A DNA stretch of 62,053 nt from Dehalococcoidales bacterium (GTDB taxonomy: Bacteria > Chloroflexota > Dehalococcoidia > Dehalococcoidales > UBA2162), in the NCBI GenBank assembly GCA_016932435.1, contig JAFGCW010000047.1, positions 1 to 62,053 of the forward strand, in the 5' to 3' direction. Every line of letters starts with the position of its first letter. Positions within the stretch are counted from its first letter, which is position 1. Shown here one piece after another: positions 7,413-14,974 of this stretch. The notes under the pieces are model-generated. The model was given only the letters and a program-made list of their open reading frames with translations, did not search any database and was not told the origin of the DNA. Made by a program: the position numbers and the translations under genes.

Positions 7413-9497
7413 ATGATCATTTACCGTTATTCGGAGTGGGACGGAAGCCAGGAACCCAGCGAACTAAGCGCCGACGACCTGATGGATGAGCTGGGAAGCA
7501 ACCTGATGTCTTACGGAGATCTGTCATACTCGCTGAGACTTATGCAGCAGAGAGGTCTCCGGAACGGGCAGGGGAGGCAGATGCCCAGCATCCAAGACCT
7601 CCTTGAACAGCTTCGCCAGAGAAAACAGGAACAACTCAGCAAGTTCAACCTCGATTCGGTGATGGATGATATCCGTGAAAAGCTGGATTCCATCATCAAG
7701 ACCGAACGAGAAGGAATCGAGAAAAAGCTGGATGATACCAGGAACAAGGCTGATGATGAAGACAGCGGACTCGATTCCGAAGTAAGACAGCGGTTGCTGA
7801 AAAGCCTGGAAGACAGGGCTGAGCAGAACCTTGAGAAACTCGATAGTCTGCCACCGGATGTCGGCGGTCGCATCAAGGAGCTTACCGATTACGAATTTAT
7901 AGACGAAGACGCACGCCGGCAGTTCCAGGAACTGCTGGATAGGCTGAAAAAACAGGCCATGCAGTCGTTCGGCCGAGACCTGGTAGACCGGGTAAAGAAT
8001 CTCGATCCTGAATCTCTTGCCAGGATGCGGCACATGGTTGAAGCCCTGAACCAGATGCTTGAGAGGAGGATGAATGGTGAAGAACCGGACTTCGAAGGTT
8101 TTATGCGTGAATTCGGTGATTTTTTCGGCCCGAATCCTCCTCAAAACCTGGACGAACTCATAGAACGCATGCAGCAGCAGATAGCCCAGGCGGAGTCTCT
8201 GATGAACAGTCTCTCTCCCGAAGACAGGGCTGAGCTGCAGAACCTGCTTCAATCGATGGTGGATGATAGTACCCAGTTTGAACTTGCCAAACTTTCCGCC
8301 TACCTGGAGAGACTGTATCCCAGCGACAGGCTTAAGCAGCAATATCCGTTCTCCGGTGACGAGTCGCTGTCATACAACGAGGCAATGAAACTGATGGAAG
8401 AACTCCAGAAGATGGACAGGCTCGAGTCGCAACTCAAAGACTCCAGGTTCGACAGGACTATCGAAAACGTCGATGAACAATTGATGAGAGAACTGCTTGG
8501 TGATGAAGCAGCCGATGATCTTGACCATTTAAAGAATATTACGAAAGCACTCGAAGAAGCCGGATACATACGGTGGGAAGGCGGGAAATACGAGCTCACA
8601 CCACGCGGAATGAGAAAGATAGGTCAGCAGGCTCTGCGGGATGTCTTCGATCACCTTAAAAAAGACCGCATCGGTGGCCATAAGCTGAATATGCGCGGCA
8701 GCGGCGGTGAACGAATAGAAGAAACAAAGCCATATGAGTTCGGCGACGATTTCAATCTGCACCTGCAAAAAACGATAATGAACTCGGTGTACCGCGAGCC
8801 GGGAACTATACCTGTCAGGCTGAGTACCGATGATTTCGAGATATACCGTACCGAGGAGGCGACACGGTCTGCTACCGTTCTGCTGCTCGATATGAGTCTT
8901 TCGATGCCGATGCGCGGTAATTTCGAGGCGGCGAAACGGGTGACTCTGGCACTGGACGGGCTTATCAGGAGCCAGTATCCTAAGGACAGCCTTCATATCG
9001 TCGGTTTTTCAAGCTATGCCAGGGAACTTAAGAAGGAAGACCTGACCTACATGAGCTGGGATGAATTCGATCCGTACACTAATCTCCAGCACGGACTTTA
9101 TGTTGCCAGGAAACTTCTGGACAGGGAAAGAAGCAGTAATAAGCAGATTATCCTGGTATCAGACGGCGAACCAACGGCGCATTTCGATGAAAACCAGCTT
9201 TATTTCCAGATACCGCCCTCAATCCGCACTCTCCAGATGACGCTCAGGGAAGTCCGATTCTGTACCCGGAAAGGGATAACTATTAATACCTTCATGCTGG
9301 AAGCCGATCCCTACGGTGGCGGATTCGGTCGTGGCTTCCGCAGCGGACGCGGCAGAGGATCCAGGAGTGAATTCCGGGGCGAGTTTATTACCCGGATGAC
9401 ACGCCTTAACAAAGGCAGGATTTTCTACACCAGCCCGGACAAGCTGGGTGAATATATGCTGGTCGACTACATTTCCCACAAGAGGAAGAAGCTGTGA
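7413..9497 (+). CDS. VWA-domain protein, partner of the AAA+ ATPase
   Basis: This 694-residue protein has a long, charged, helical N-terminal half (residues 1 to about 400, rich in E, K, Q and L, with likely coiled coil). A von Willebrand A domain of about 220 residues follows. Its MIDAS motif is DMSLS near residue 493, with further metal-site segments VSDGEPT near 583 and a conserved threonine region between. The tail contains a Gly/Arg-rich loop (GGGFGRGFRSGRGRG) before the final helix. Translation is coupled to the ATPase, since the start ATG lies one base after its TAG. In ChlI/ChlD-like and MoxR/VWA systems the VWA subunit bridges the ATPase ring and the substrate. The role is inferred from this pairing, not from a visible client. 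Confidence 0.85.
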   Translation: MIIYRYSEWDGSQEPSELSADDLMDELGSNLMSYGDLSYSLRLMQQRGLRNGQGRQMPSIQDLLEQLRQRKQEQLSKFNLDSVMDDIREKLDSIIKTEREGIEKKLDDTRNKADDEDSGLDSEVRQRLLKSLEDRAEQNLEKLDSLPPDVGGRIKELTDYEFIDEDARRQFQELLDRLKKQAMQSFGRDLVDRVKNLDPESLARMRHMVEALNQMLERRMNGEEPDFEGFMREFGDFFGPNPPQNLDELIERMQQQIAQAESLMNSLSPEDRAELQNLLQSMVDDSTQFELAKLSAYLERLYPSDRLKQQYPFSGDESLSYNEAMKLMEELQKMDRLESQLKDSRFDRTIENVDEQLMRELLGDEAADDLDHLKNITKALEEAGYIRWEGGKYELTPRGMRKIGQQALRDVFDHLKKDRIGGHKLNMRGSGGERIEETKPYEFGDDFNLHLQKTIMNSVYREPGTIPVRLSTDDFEIYRTEEATRSATVLLLDMSLSMPMRGNFEAAKRVTLALDGLIRSQYPKDSLHIVGFSSYARELKKEDLTYMSWDEFDPYTNLQHGLYVARKLLDRERSSNKQIILVSDGEPTAHFDENQLYFQIPPSIRTLQMTLREVRFCTRKGITINTFMLEADPYGGGFGRGFRSGRGRGSRSEFRGEFITRMTRLNKGRIFYTSPDKLGEYMLVDYISHKRKKL

Positions 9498-9655
9498 TAG
9501 AGCGGGAATTCAGGATTTAATGAATCCATTCGATATTCTCAAAGTTGTTAAATGATCCCTTGTTGAAATAATGGTATAGATTCCCGCTTTCCAGGCTGTG
9601 GCATCACGGGAAAAATCCTCGATACCGGTTGGGGATAACTGAACGGATTATCTTT

Positions 9656-9786
9656 CGGTGGGTTACGTCCCGACATTTTTTCTTTACACTTGATAAACAG
9701 GTCATCGGGACTCTACCCACCCTACAATTTACGTATTAGCCTCGTGTAGGACGGGTGGAATCCGCCCGGCGGATGTAACCCGTCGA
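9656..9786. repeat. Intergenic palindromic repeat (9498-9911 has no gene)
   Basis: GGTGGGTTACGTCCCGA near 9656 is mirrored by TCGGGACTCTACCCACC near 9705. CCTACA and TGTAGG flank a spacer. From 9750 to 9785, GACGGGT/ACCCGTC encloses ATCCGCC-C-GGCGGAT. The nested inverted repeats mark it as a REP/MITE-like intergenic element. No gene or promoter is evident in the 413-bp gap. Confidence 0.6.
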
Positions 9787-9911
9787 TGAACTTCCCCGAA
9801 ACTTCGAATCCCTAATCTTTAATTTCATATGTACTTTACATGATAAGCAATCGGTCTGGTTGTTATAACACAGGCTAGTCGCGGGAATGAAAAAAGAGGG
9901 TGCGAATGACA

Positions 9912-10688
9912 TTACTGATCCCGATTGTCGCCTGAAGGCGCGGCAACCTCCAGTACCTGACCGGACAATTTATTTGCCACATCGGAAACAAGCCAGGCTA
10001 CGGTGTTGCCGATATCCTCAGGCGTGGTAGTCCTGCCGGCTTTATCCAGGTTCTCTACAAGGTCGATCATATTCGGATCACCGCCCGTTCTATGAAAGTT
10101 GGTATTTCCCGGACCGGGGGCGATGATATTGATATTAATGCCCTTGTGTCCTACCTCGCTGGCGAGCGTCTTACTGAACATGACGGTGCCGGACTTTGCC
10201 GCGATATACACGGCGGCGCCGGCAAGTCCTGAAGGCTGATGAGCTGCGTGAGTAGAGAAATTCACTATTTTGCCGTAACCACGTTCCAGCATGTGAGGGA
10301 GGAGCGCCTGTGTCATGTTCATGGTGCCCCTGAGATTTATGTTGATATCCAGATCCCATGTCTCCTGGGTTGTTTCTGTAAAAGGACGGATCCCGCTGGC
10401 ACGTCCGGCGCAGTTTACCAGAATATCTATGTGGTCGAATTCTTTAATTGCCAGGGAGACCGCAGAATCGACCGATGCTCTGTCGGTAATATCTACCTGA
10501 AGGCCGATTGATTTTCTTCCCAGTGCTCTCACTGCGTCGGCGGTTTTCTCCGCTCCGGGAAGATCGATATCGGCACAGATGACATCACAGCCTTCTTCAG
10601 CTAGCTTAAGAGCTATGCCCCTGCCGAAACCGACCTGGCTTCCGGTTCCCGTTACCATCGCTATTTTATCGGTTAGTCTTAAATCCAT
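9912..10688 (-). CDS. SDR-family NAD(P)-dependent oxidoreductase
   Basis: This 258-residue classical short-chain dehydrogenase/reductase has a dinucleotide-binding loop TGTGSQVGFGRG at residues 13-24. An acidic residue follows strand beta2 (ICADID, about 37-42), which suggests preference for NAD(H). VNCAG at 91-95 replaces the usual NNAG. The active site has a serine near 145 and the YIAAK motif at Y161 and K165. The C-terminal half matches the usual GPGNTNF segment. It oxidises or reduces an alcohol/carbonyl substrate that the sequence does not identify. It is transcribed away from the PAC2 gene with 106 bp between. FabG-like activity is possible, but there is no fatty-acid gene context. Confidence 0.85.
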   Translation of the reverse strand: MDLRLTDKIAMVTGTGSQVGFGRGIALKLAEEGCDVICADIDLPGAEKTADAVRALGRKSIGLQVDITDRASVDSAVSLAIKEFDHIDILVNCAGRASGIRPFTETTQETWDLDININLRGTMNMTQALLPHMLERGYGKIVNFSTHAAHQPSGLAGAAVYIAAKSGTVMFSKTLASEVGHKGININIIAPGPGNTNFHRTGGDPNMIDLVENLDKAGRTTTPEDIGNTVAWLVSDVANKLSGQVLEVAAPSGDNRDQ

Positions 10689-10794
10689 CAGGTCCTCCTC
10701 GCACGTATATCGAAATGACGCCTAATATTAATATATAGCTATAAGGCAGAGCAATATGATTGTGGTGGCTGCAGTGGAATCAAAGCGGGGAAGG

Positions 10795-11682
10795 TTACTG
10801 GGGATCTTCGCGGAAGCGTCTGTCCATCTCGGCAAGGAAATTTTGCACCTCGGGTGAGAGTTCGGTCGCGGGATGGTCTTCGGTATTCTCGCTTCGGTTA
10901 TCATAACGGTTTTCAAGCTGTTTAACGATGGTTTTCAGTTGCGGATTACTGTCCAGCGCGGTATTTATCTGTTCCATCTGCCGTTGTGCGTTATTTTCAA
11001 TCGACTGGTCGACCGGAATGTTGTAGATGGAAGACAGGATACGCATCAGTCTCACGGCACCGTTAAAATCTTCCTGCATCTGGGTATATTGCGGCAGATG
11101 GGCAATCAGACTCATTGCCTCCATTCCCATATCGGGAGCTTTCTGGGATATGAGAAAGCAGATCGATGTTGGTCCTTTGTACTCTATGAACGTAACACCA
11201 TTTTCTGCAAGGTGTTTACTGGCACCTTCACCGGTTGCTTCTCCCGTAACGGTCAGCGGTCTCGAATGGGGAACGAAGTCGTGCATGCTGCCGACAATGG
11301 TGTATCGTTTTACGCCGAACTTCTGCATGAGATCGAGGACGGATTCTACGTATTCTTCGCCATGATGATGCGGTTCAAGCAATCGCAGGAACATGAAATC
11401 GTTCGCTGATTGCTGTTTGCTGTACGTAATATATGTATTCGGTATAGTCATCCTGCGACGGCCTGCGGAAAGGAAGCTGGTAGGACGATGACGGGTGAAG
11501 TCAAAGAAATCGCCCGGCCTGGCAAGTTTAGCCAGGTCTTTTACTCCCAGCTGATTTTCCATCCAGGAGACGATAATAGAACCGACTCCTCCGACATCTA
11601 CCCATGGTTTAAGCATGGCGATGGCGTGGGTATCTTTTAAGTCCGGTACAGGTTCGTCGAGTTCGAAAGCACGCAGTCTCAT
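10795..11682 (-). CDS. PAC2-family protein
   Basis: This 295-residue protein resembles the PAC2 family (proteasome assembly chaperone 2-like, bacterial DUF75). Supporting features are an N-terminal segment on being asked for a current value (KPWVDVGGVGS), a central strand/loop KRYTIVGSMHDFVPHSRP, and ATGEGASKHLAENGV followed by a Rossmann-like second half. The last 60 residues are polar and predicted helical. The molecular role of bacterial PAC2 proteins is not established; association with ligase- or tRNA-modification-like genes is known from other genomes, but no such partner is adjacent. It is monocistronic and lies just upstream of the tRNA islet repeats. Confidence 0.75.
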   Translation of the reverse strand: MRLRAFELDEPVPDLKDTHAIAMLKPWVDVGGVGSIIVSWMENQLGVKDLAKLARPGDFFDFTRHRPTSFLSAGRRRMTIPNTYITYSKQQSANDFMFLRLLEPHHHGEEYVESVLDLMQKFGVKRYTIVGSMHDFVPHSRPLTVTGEATGEGASKHLAENGVTFIEYKGPTSICFLISQKAPDMGMEAMSLIAHLPQYTQMQEDFNGAVRLMRILSSIYNIPVDQSIENNAQRQMEQINTALDSNPQLKTIVKQLENRYDNRSENTEDHPATELSPEVQNFLAEMDRRFREDPQ

Positions 11683-11739
11683 ACTTCAATAGTAGCAAAG
11701 TGGGGGTGTCAAAGCAAACGCGGAGACGGATTTATGTAG

Positions 11740-11777
11740 ATTGCCACGTCTCGGCTGTTGACGCCGAGTCTCGCAAT
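11740..11777. repeat. Short palindromic intergenic repeat
   Basis: ATTGC...GCAAT ends enclose CTCGGC (loop of 7) GCCGAG. This layout, with ATTGCCACG at one end and CGCAATGAC at the other, is a common interspersed intergenic repeat of bacterial chromosomes. A diverged second half follows to about 11825. Confidence 0.6.
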
Positions 11778-11839
11778 GACAAGTAAGAATTCGGCTATTG
11801 TCGCAAAGTCTCGTGATGACTCGCCGGAGTGGAAAAGGA

Positions 11840-11886
11840 TGGAGCGGAAGACGAGATTCGAACTCGCGACCTCCTCCCTGGCAAGG
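11840..11886 (-). pseudogene. 3' half of tRNA-Gly: distal attachment repeat of the islet
   Basis: These 47 bases repeat the 3' half of the intact tRNA-Gly gene (12881-12927), including the encoded CCA, the T arm and most of the anticodon arm, with one mismatch. The direct repeats are 1,041 bp apart. A partial 3' tRNA copy in direct orientation downstream of an intact tRNA is the classic product of tyrosine-recombinase integration at a tRNA 3' end. It lacks the acceptor 5' strand and D arm, so it is not a functional tRNA. Confidence 0.85.
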
Positions 11887-12071
11887 CTTAGTTTGTGCTT
11901 AAAAATTTCAGGTAATTTTAAACGATACGTTTCTAACTTGGCTTCTAGTTTGGAAGTCACCTTCTTTTGCCCAGATAACAACATTGACAGGTAACTGTTA
12001 CTGGTACCAAGGTATTTGGCTATCTTACCCTGGCTAATCTTCTTTATCTTTATCCTCCCCTTTTGGTTTGT
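11887..12071 (-). pseudogene. XRE/Cro-like HTH fragment without a start codon
   Basis: After the stop of the membrane-protein gene, a shifted frame reads KISQGKIAKYLGTSNSYLS and then SGQKKVTSKLEAK, a textbook XRE-type helix-turn-helix. The open frame begins after a TGA at 12072-12074 and has no ATG, GTG or TTG before the HTH; the first ATG (11984) lies inside the recognition helix region. The frame runs without a stop through the tRNA-Gly fragment to 11709. It is most likely the N-terminally broken repressor of the element, unless expressed by frameshifting from the preceding gene. Confidence 0.6.
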
Positions 12072-12396
12072 TCAGGTAGTCTAGGTAGTAATTTGAAAAT
12101 GCCTCTAATGTGGGAATTATCTGTGCACCCGGATTTTTCGTTTCACCTAATTCTTTTCGCAGTTCATCTGCCAGATCTTCAATCCTAGCTAGAGCAGTAC
12201 CCAATTCAGTTGCTTTTTTCTCTGTATTAAATGCTATTATCAAGCTGTTTGAACCCAAAGCTACCGCTATAAGAGCCAAGCCAAAGGCGGGTGCAACCCA
12301 TCTTAACGTTGATGATTCAGAGAACCAGCCAAGGAGTCCTAACAATATCCCTATACCAACAATAATAAGAGGATAATACAGCAAGTGCTTTTTCAT
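12034..12396 (-). CDS. Small membrane protein with two helices and a soluble tail
   Basis: This 120-residue protein has two hydrophobic segments at about 8-25 and 32-54, separated by a short loop (SESSTLRW). A predicted helical soluble region of about 65 residues follows (TELGTALARIEDLADELRK) with an acidic/lysine tail. It is preceded by AAGGAG at good spacing from the ATG. It lies 12 bp after the rubredoxin gene in the same operon. No family is recognised. Small double-helix membrane proteins are common cargo of integrative elements, but nothing here assigns a function. Confidence 0.7.
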   Translation of the reverse strand: MKKHLLYYPLIIVGIGILLGLLGWFSESSTLRWVAPAFGLALIAVALGSNSLIIAFNTEKKATELGTALARIEDLADELRKELGETKNPGAQIIPTLEAFSNYYLDYLNKPKGEDKDKED

Positions 12397-12408
12397 ATCT
12401 TCTCTCCT

Positions 12409-12570
12409 TTATTCTACTTCTTCAAATTTATCTTTCGGACTGCCACAGACAGGGCAAATCCAGTTATTAGGGAGTTTTTCAAATGGTGTTCCGGGAGGAA
12501 TACCGCCTGCAAGGTCTCCATTCTCAGGTTCATAGATATATCCGCATACTGTGCATCGATACTTTTTCAT
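12409..12570 (-). CDS. Rubredoxin
   Basis: This 53-residue protein is a complete rubredoxin. [10 protein letters not shown] carries the first Cys-x2-Cys pair (C6, C9), and [11 protein letters not shown] the second (C39, C42). Between them is the usual [17 protein letters not shown] segment. It holds one mononuclear iron and transfers single electrons, typically to oxygen- or superoxide-detoxifying proteins or other redox partners in anaerobes. No partner oxidoreductase is adjacent, which is unusual. Its ATG overlaps the stop of the excisionase-like gene (ATGA), so translation is coupled. It is cargo of the tRNA-Gly islet. Confidence 0.93.
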   Translation of the reverse strand: MKKYRCTVCGYIYEPENGDLAGGIPPGTPFEKLPNNWICPVCGSPKDKFEEVE

Positions 12571-12737
12571 TTTTTCTTCCTTCCTCCACCAGGTTTCCTT
12601 TTACGTTTATAATTGAGATTAAGTACTATCCAATCTCTGGCAAGTTTTACTCCACTAATCTTCCCTTCAGCCAGTAATCTTCTGACTTGGCTGGTATCCA
12701 GCCCAAGTTTTTCAGCGGCTTCTTTAACGCTATACAC
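12567..12737 (-). CDS. Excisionase-like small HTH DNA-binding protein
   Basis: This 56-residue protein starts [19 protein letters not shown], the pattern of excisionase/MerR-type winged helix-turn-helix domains. [12 protein letters not shown] and RDWIVL (the wing) follow, then a basic tail ([13 protein letters not shown]). The GTG start sits six bases after the -10 box, so the message may be leaderless. It is the islet gene closest to the intact tRNA-Gly, where recombination-directionality factors usually lie. It could also serve as the operon's regulator. Its stop overlaps the rubredoxin start. Confidence 0.75.
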   Translation of the reverse strand: MYSVKEAAEKLGLDTSQVRRLLAEGKISGVKLARDWIVLNLNYKRKRKPGGGRKKK

Positions 12738-12743
12738 GAGTTT

Positions 12744-12772
12744 ATTATACGCGTAAACAGGAATAATTTAAA
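12744..12772 (-). promoter_or_regulatory. Promoter of the islet operon, leaderless layout
   Basis: On the minus strand, TTTAAA (12767-12772) and a perfect TATAAT (12744-12749) are separated by 17 bp. The GTG start codon begins six bases after the -10 box, about where transcription should start. Confidence 0.6.
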
Positions 12773-12880
12773 GGACATCAGTCATTCATGAAAACCAGAT
12801 AATACTATAATTGGAAATGAGATTCGCACCTGTTCAGGTACTCGTGAATAATATTCTGAAGATATAATAAGCTAAATAGA

Positions 12881-12956
12881 TGGAGCGGAAGACGAGATTC
12901 GAACTCGCGACCTCCTCCTTGGCAAGGAGGCGTTCTAGCCACTGAACTACTTCCGC
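12881..12956 (-). tRNA. tRNA-Gly (GCC)
   Basis: This is a complete 76-nt cloverleaf with encoded CCA. The acceptor stem is GCGGAAG/CTTCCGC. The anticodon stem CCTCC/GGAGG encloses the loop TTGCCAA (anticodon GCC), and the T loop is GTTCGAATC. Its 3' half is duplicated 1,041 bp downstream, so it served as an integration site. Confidence 0.97.
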
Positions 12957-12981
12957 TCGGGGATACCTCTATTCATTTTCA

Positions 12982-13057
12982 TGGTGCCGAGGACCAGAAT
13001 CGAACTGGTGACACCTTGATTTTCAGTCAAGTGCTCTACCGCCTGAGCTACCTCGGC
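12982..13057 (-). tRNA. tRNA-Phe (GAA)
   Basis: This is a complete 76-nt cloverleaf with encoded CCA. The acceptor stem is GCCGAGG/CCTCGGC, the D arm is GCTC/GAGC, and the anticodon stem CTTGA/TCAAG encloses CTGAAAA (anticodon GAA). It lies 25 bp upstream of tRNA-Gly on the same strand and is probably co-transcribed with it. Confidence 0.97.
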
Positions 13058-13127
13058 ATACGATCGCACAAAGGATATTGTATCCATTAGCCATATGGGT
13101 GTCAAGTGACTAAAGGCTATTATACGG

Positions 13128-13208
13128 TTACCGACGCCTGGACATAACATACGCTACAGCCAGAATAACCAGCAAGACGATAAGTACGACAGTTAACCAT
13201 ATCGGCAT
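13128..13208 (-). CDS. 26-residue single-helix membrane peptide
   Basis: After GGAGAAG and a 5-base spacer, an ATG opens a 26-codon frame. It encodes one hydrophobic helix (WLTVVLIVLLVILAVAYVM) followed by SRRR and a stop. The basic tail favours a cytoplasmic C-terminus. The ribosome-binding site and the helix/positive-tail composition support expression, but no homolog is recognised. Confidence 0.5.
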   Translation of the reverse strand: MPIWLTVVLIVLLVILAVAYVMSRRR

Positions 13209-13347
13209 AGTATCTTCTCCAATGTCCGTATGAAAACACATCCGGTACTGGAAATGCGGGGATTGTCCAGATGATACTATACATAAAGATAATCGTCAAT
13301 ATTGGATTCTCTGGAAGAATATAATTACCGCCGAGATATAATAACAG

Positions 13348-13746
13348 CTATCTTAGGGCTTCTCCGGCAAGTCTGTCGGCTTCTTTGTTCAGATTCCTGG
13401 GAATGTGGGTAATAGAAAAGTTTTTTAACCGATTTTTGAGTTCCGTAGCCTTTGTGTAGAGTGGTTTCAGGTCGGCGTTTTTCACCCTGTACCTGCCGTT
13501 TATCTGCCTGACGACAAGTTCGGAGTCGGCGCGCATTTCCACTTCGTCGTACCCGAGTGAAGCGGCTTTTTCCAGGGCGGCGATGACCGCCATGTATTCA
13601 GCCTGGTTATTGGTAACTCTCCCTACCGCCCGTGAGATAGTGGCGACGGTTTCACCCTGCTGGTTCTGAATTACTACACCTATTGCCCCGGGTCCGGGAT
13701 TGGGTTCAGCCCCGCCGTCGGTGAAAATAAGCGCTTTTTTACTCAA
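13348..13746 (-). CDS. rnhA: Ribonuclease HI family protein
   Basis: This 132-residue RNase H-fold protein carries the catalytic carboxylates: D10 in FTDGGAEPNPGP, E50 in NNQAEY, D74 in ADSELV and D124 in NKEADRLA. It hydrolyses the RNA strand of RNA:DNA hybrids (R-loops, primers). It lacks the basic handle region of the E. coli enzyme and matches the shorter RNase HI-like group. It lies 5 bp downstream of the zinc-ribbon coiled-coil gene and is likely its operon partner, an arrangement seen in many bacteria. Confidence 0.9.
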   Translation of the reverse strand: MSKKALIFTDGGAEPNPGPGAIGVVIQNQQGETVATISRAVGRVTNNQAEYMAVIAALEKAASLGYDEVEMRADSELVVRQINGRYRVKNADLKPLYTKATELKNRLKNFSITHIPRNLNKEADRLAGEALR

Positions 13747-13750
13747 TTTG

Positions 13751-14446
13751 TTAAGCCAGGAAAAGGATACGTCCGCAGCTGCTGCATCTCACCATACTGC
13801 CGCTTCTTACCTGCTGGAGTTCATTGACAGGTAGTAATATCCGGCAGCCGCGGCAGATACCCTGCTCAACCTTCGCTACGGATGTACCTTTCTGTTTTTT
13901 TAGTTCTTCATATACTGTCAGTATCTTTGGGTCTACCTCAGTTGCCAGTAACTCTCGTTTTTCTTTAAGACCGAAAATGATATTTTCTATTTCCTTCAAT
14001 TCGGAAATAAAGCGTTTTTGTTGCTCCTGCCACTCCATTTCCAGTTTTTCCAGGTTACTTCGGAGGTCCGATATCGTGGTATTAAATCTCTCGATAGTCT
14101 CCATTATTTCCAGGTCCTGGTCTTCCAGTTTTCCCCGGTTGTTCTTCAGGCTTTCAATCTCCTGCTGAAGGTTGGTCAATTCCTTGGGACTGGTTGTTTT
14201 TCCGCTGTATAGTTCTTGTTCGAATTTGGAGAGTTTCGCCGAGAGATCTTCTATTTCCCATTCGACCGTGTGCTGGGTATGGGTTATCTCTTCGAGCTGT
14301 CCGGTTTCAGCTTCCAGTTTTACCCGGGTATTCATCACGTCTTTACTTTCACCCAGTTGCGCGGATATACGGGCGTAAGCCTGTTCATTCGACGCGAGTT
14401 CCTGATCGACTTCCTGCAGATTGAAAAGCTGTCTGGATACGTTCAT
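13751..14446 (-). CDS. C4-type zinc-ribbon coiled-coil protein
   Basis: The start is taken at 14446 (MNVSRQLFNLQEVDQ). The frame extends upstream to 14581, but that part is cysteine- and isoleucine-rich with no family resemblance. The 231-residue product has a long helical hairpin (about residues 5-180, heptad-like E/K/L pattern with a break near the middle). A C-terminal zinc ribbon, CRGC...CSSC, spans about 196-223. This matches the zf-RING_7 / DUF164 family, where the coiled coil may contact nucleic acids. It sits 5 bp upstream of RNase HI. Exact function is unknown. Confidence 0.8.
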   Translation of the reverse strand: MNVSRQLFNLQEVDQELASNEQAYARISAQLGESKDVMNTRVKLEAETGQLEEITHTQHTVEWEIEDLSAKLSKFEQELYSGKTTSPKELTNLQQEIESLKNNRGKLEDQDLEIMETIERFNTTISDLRSNLEKLEMEWQEQQKRFISELKEIENIIFGLKEKRELLATEVDPKILTVYEELKKQKGTSVAKVEQGICRGCRILLPVNELQQVRSGSMVRCSSCGRILFLA

Positions 14447-14606
14447 TTTGATTAGGCTTATTTTATAACGGTCAGGGATTATTAGCAACACAAGAGAAAG
14501 CCGGAACCGGCGACATGATTCTATAGTTACAGTTAGAACAAATGTGCTATTATCGCAATAACAGAGACATGCATCAGGCACTATCGATAAAGGATGGCAG
14601 GGATTG

Positions 14607-14969
14607 ATGAAAAAGGAAGAAACGAAAAAGCAAAGAGGTGCTCCGAAGGGAAACCAGAACGCGAGGAAACACGGATTTTATTCAAAGGTCCTGGACGAAA
14701 AAGAACAGGCAGCCTTCGATCAGGCTATCTTCGTGGAAGGTATCGACGAGGAGATTGCGCTGCTGAGAGTTAAGATGATATCGCTGCTGGAACGCGATCC
14801 GGAGAACATAAGACTTATTTCCCAGGCCACTAATACACTCATCAGGCTGATGCTTATCAAAAGCGACGTAGACAGAAAAGATCCTAAATCAATGAAAACA
14901 GCAATATATACCGTTCTCAGGGACGTGGCACTGCCGCTGGGCATTAAAATCGGTTCCAGATTTCTGTAA
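14607..14969 (+). CDS. Terminase small subunit-like protein
   Basis: The ATG at 14607 is preferred over the adjacent TTG at 14604; GGCAGGGA lies just upstream. The 120-residue product begins with a basic segment (KKQRGAPKGNQNARKHGFYS), the signature seen at the N-terminus of many small terminase-like and phage-island proteins. A helical region, IDEEIALLRVKMISLL, follows. It ends five bases before the large terminase subunit start, so the two are likely co-translated. In phages the small subunit selects the DNA to be packaged. Confidence 0.65.
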   Translation: MKKEETKKQRGAPKGNQNARKHGFYSKVLDEKEQAAFDQAIFVEGIDEEIALLRVKMISLLERDPENIRLISQATNTLIRLMLIKSDVDRKDPKSMKTAIYTVLRDVALPLGIKIGSRFL

Positions 14970-14974
14970 CAAGT

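Larger units (their letters stand above)
11840..12880. mobile_element. 1,041-bp integrative islet in tRNA-Gly, no integrase
   Basis: The islet runs from the intact tRNA-Gly to the 47-bp repeat of its 3' half. All genes read on the minus strand, away from the tRNA: excisionase-like HTH protein, rubredoxin, two-helix membrane protein, and an HTH remnant running into the distal repeat. Genes overlap or are separated by 12 bp, so they form one operon behind the promoter at 12744-12772. There is no integrase, so the islet is either a deletion remnant of a larger element or a small unit moved in trans. Confidence 0.7.

Noticed and set aside
7524..8342. 272-codon minus-strand frame inside the VWA gene
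   Set aside because: Antisense shadow of a clearly coding VWA gene; no domain and no ribosome-binding site.
11840..11886. A second functional tRNA-Gly
   Set aside because: It lacks the D arm and the acceptor 5' strand; only the 3' half is present.
14447..14581. N-terminal extension of the zinc-ribbon coiled-coil protein
   Set aside because: Cysteine- and isoleucine-rich with no family similarity; the internal ATG at 14446 starts the normal family sequence.
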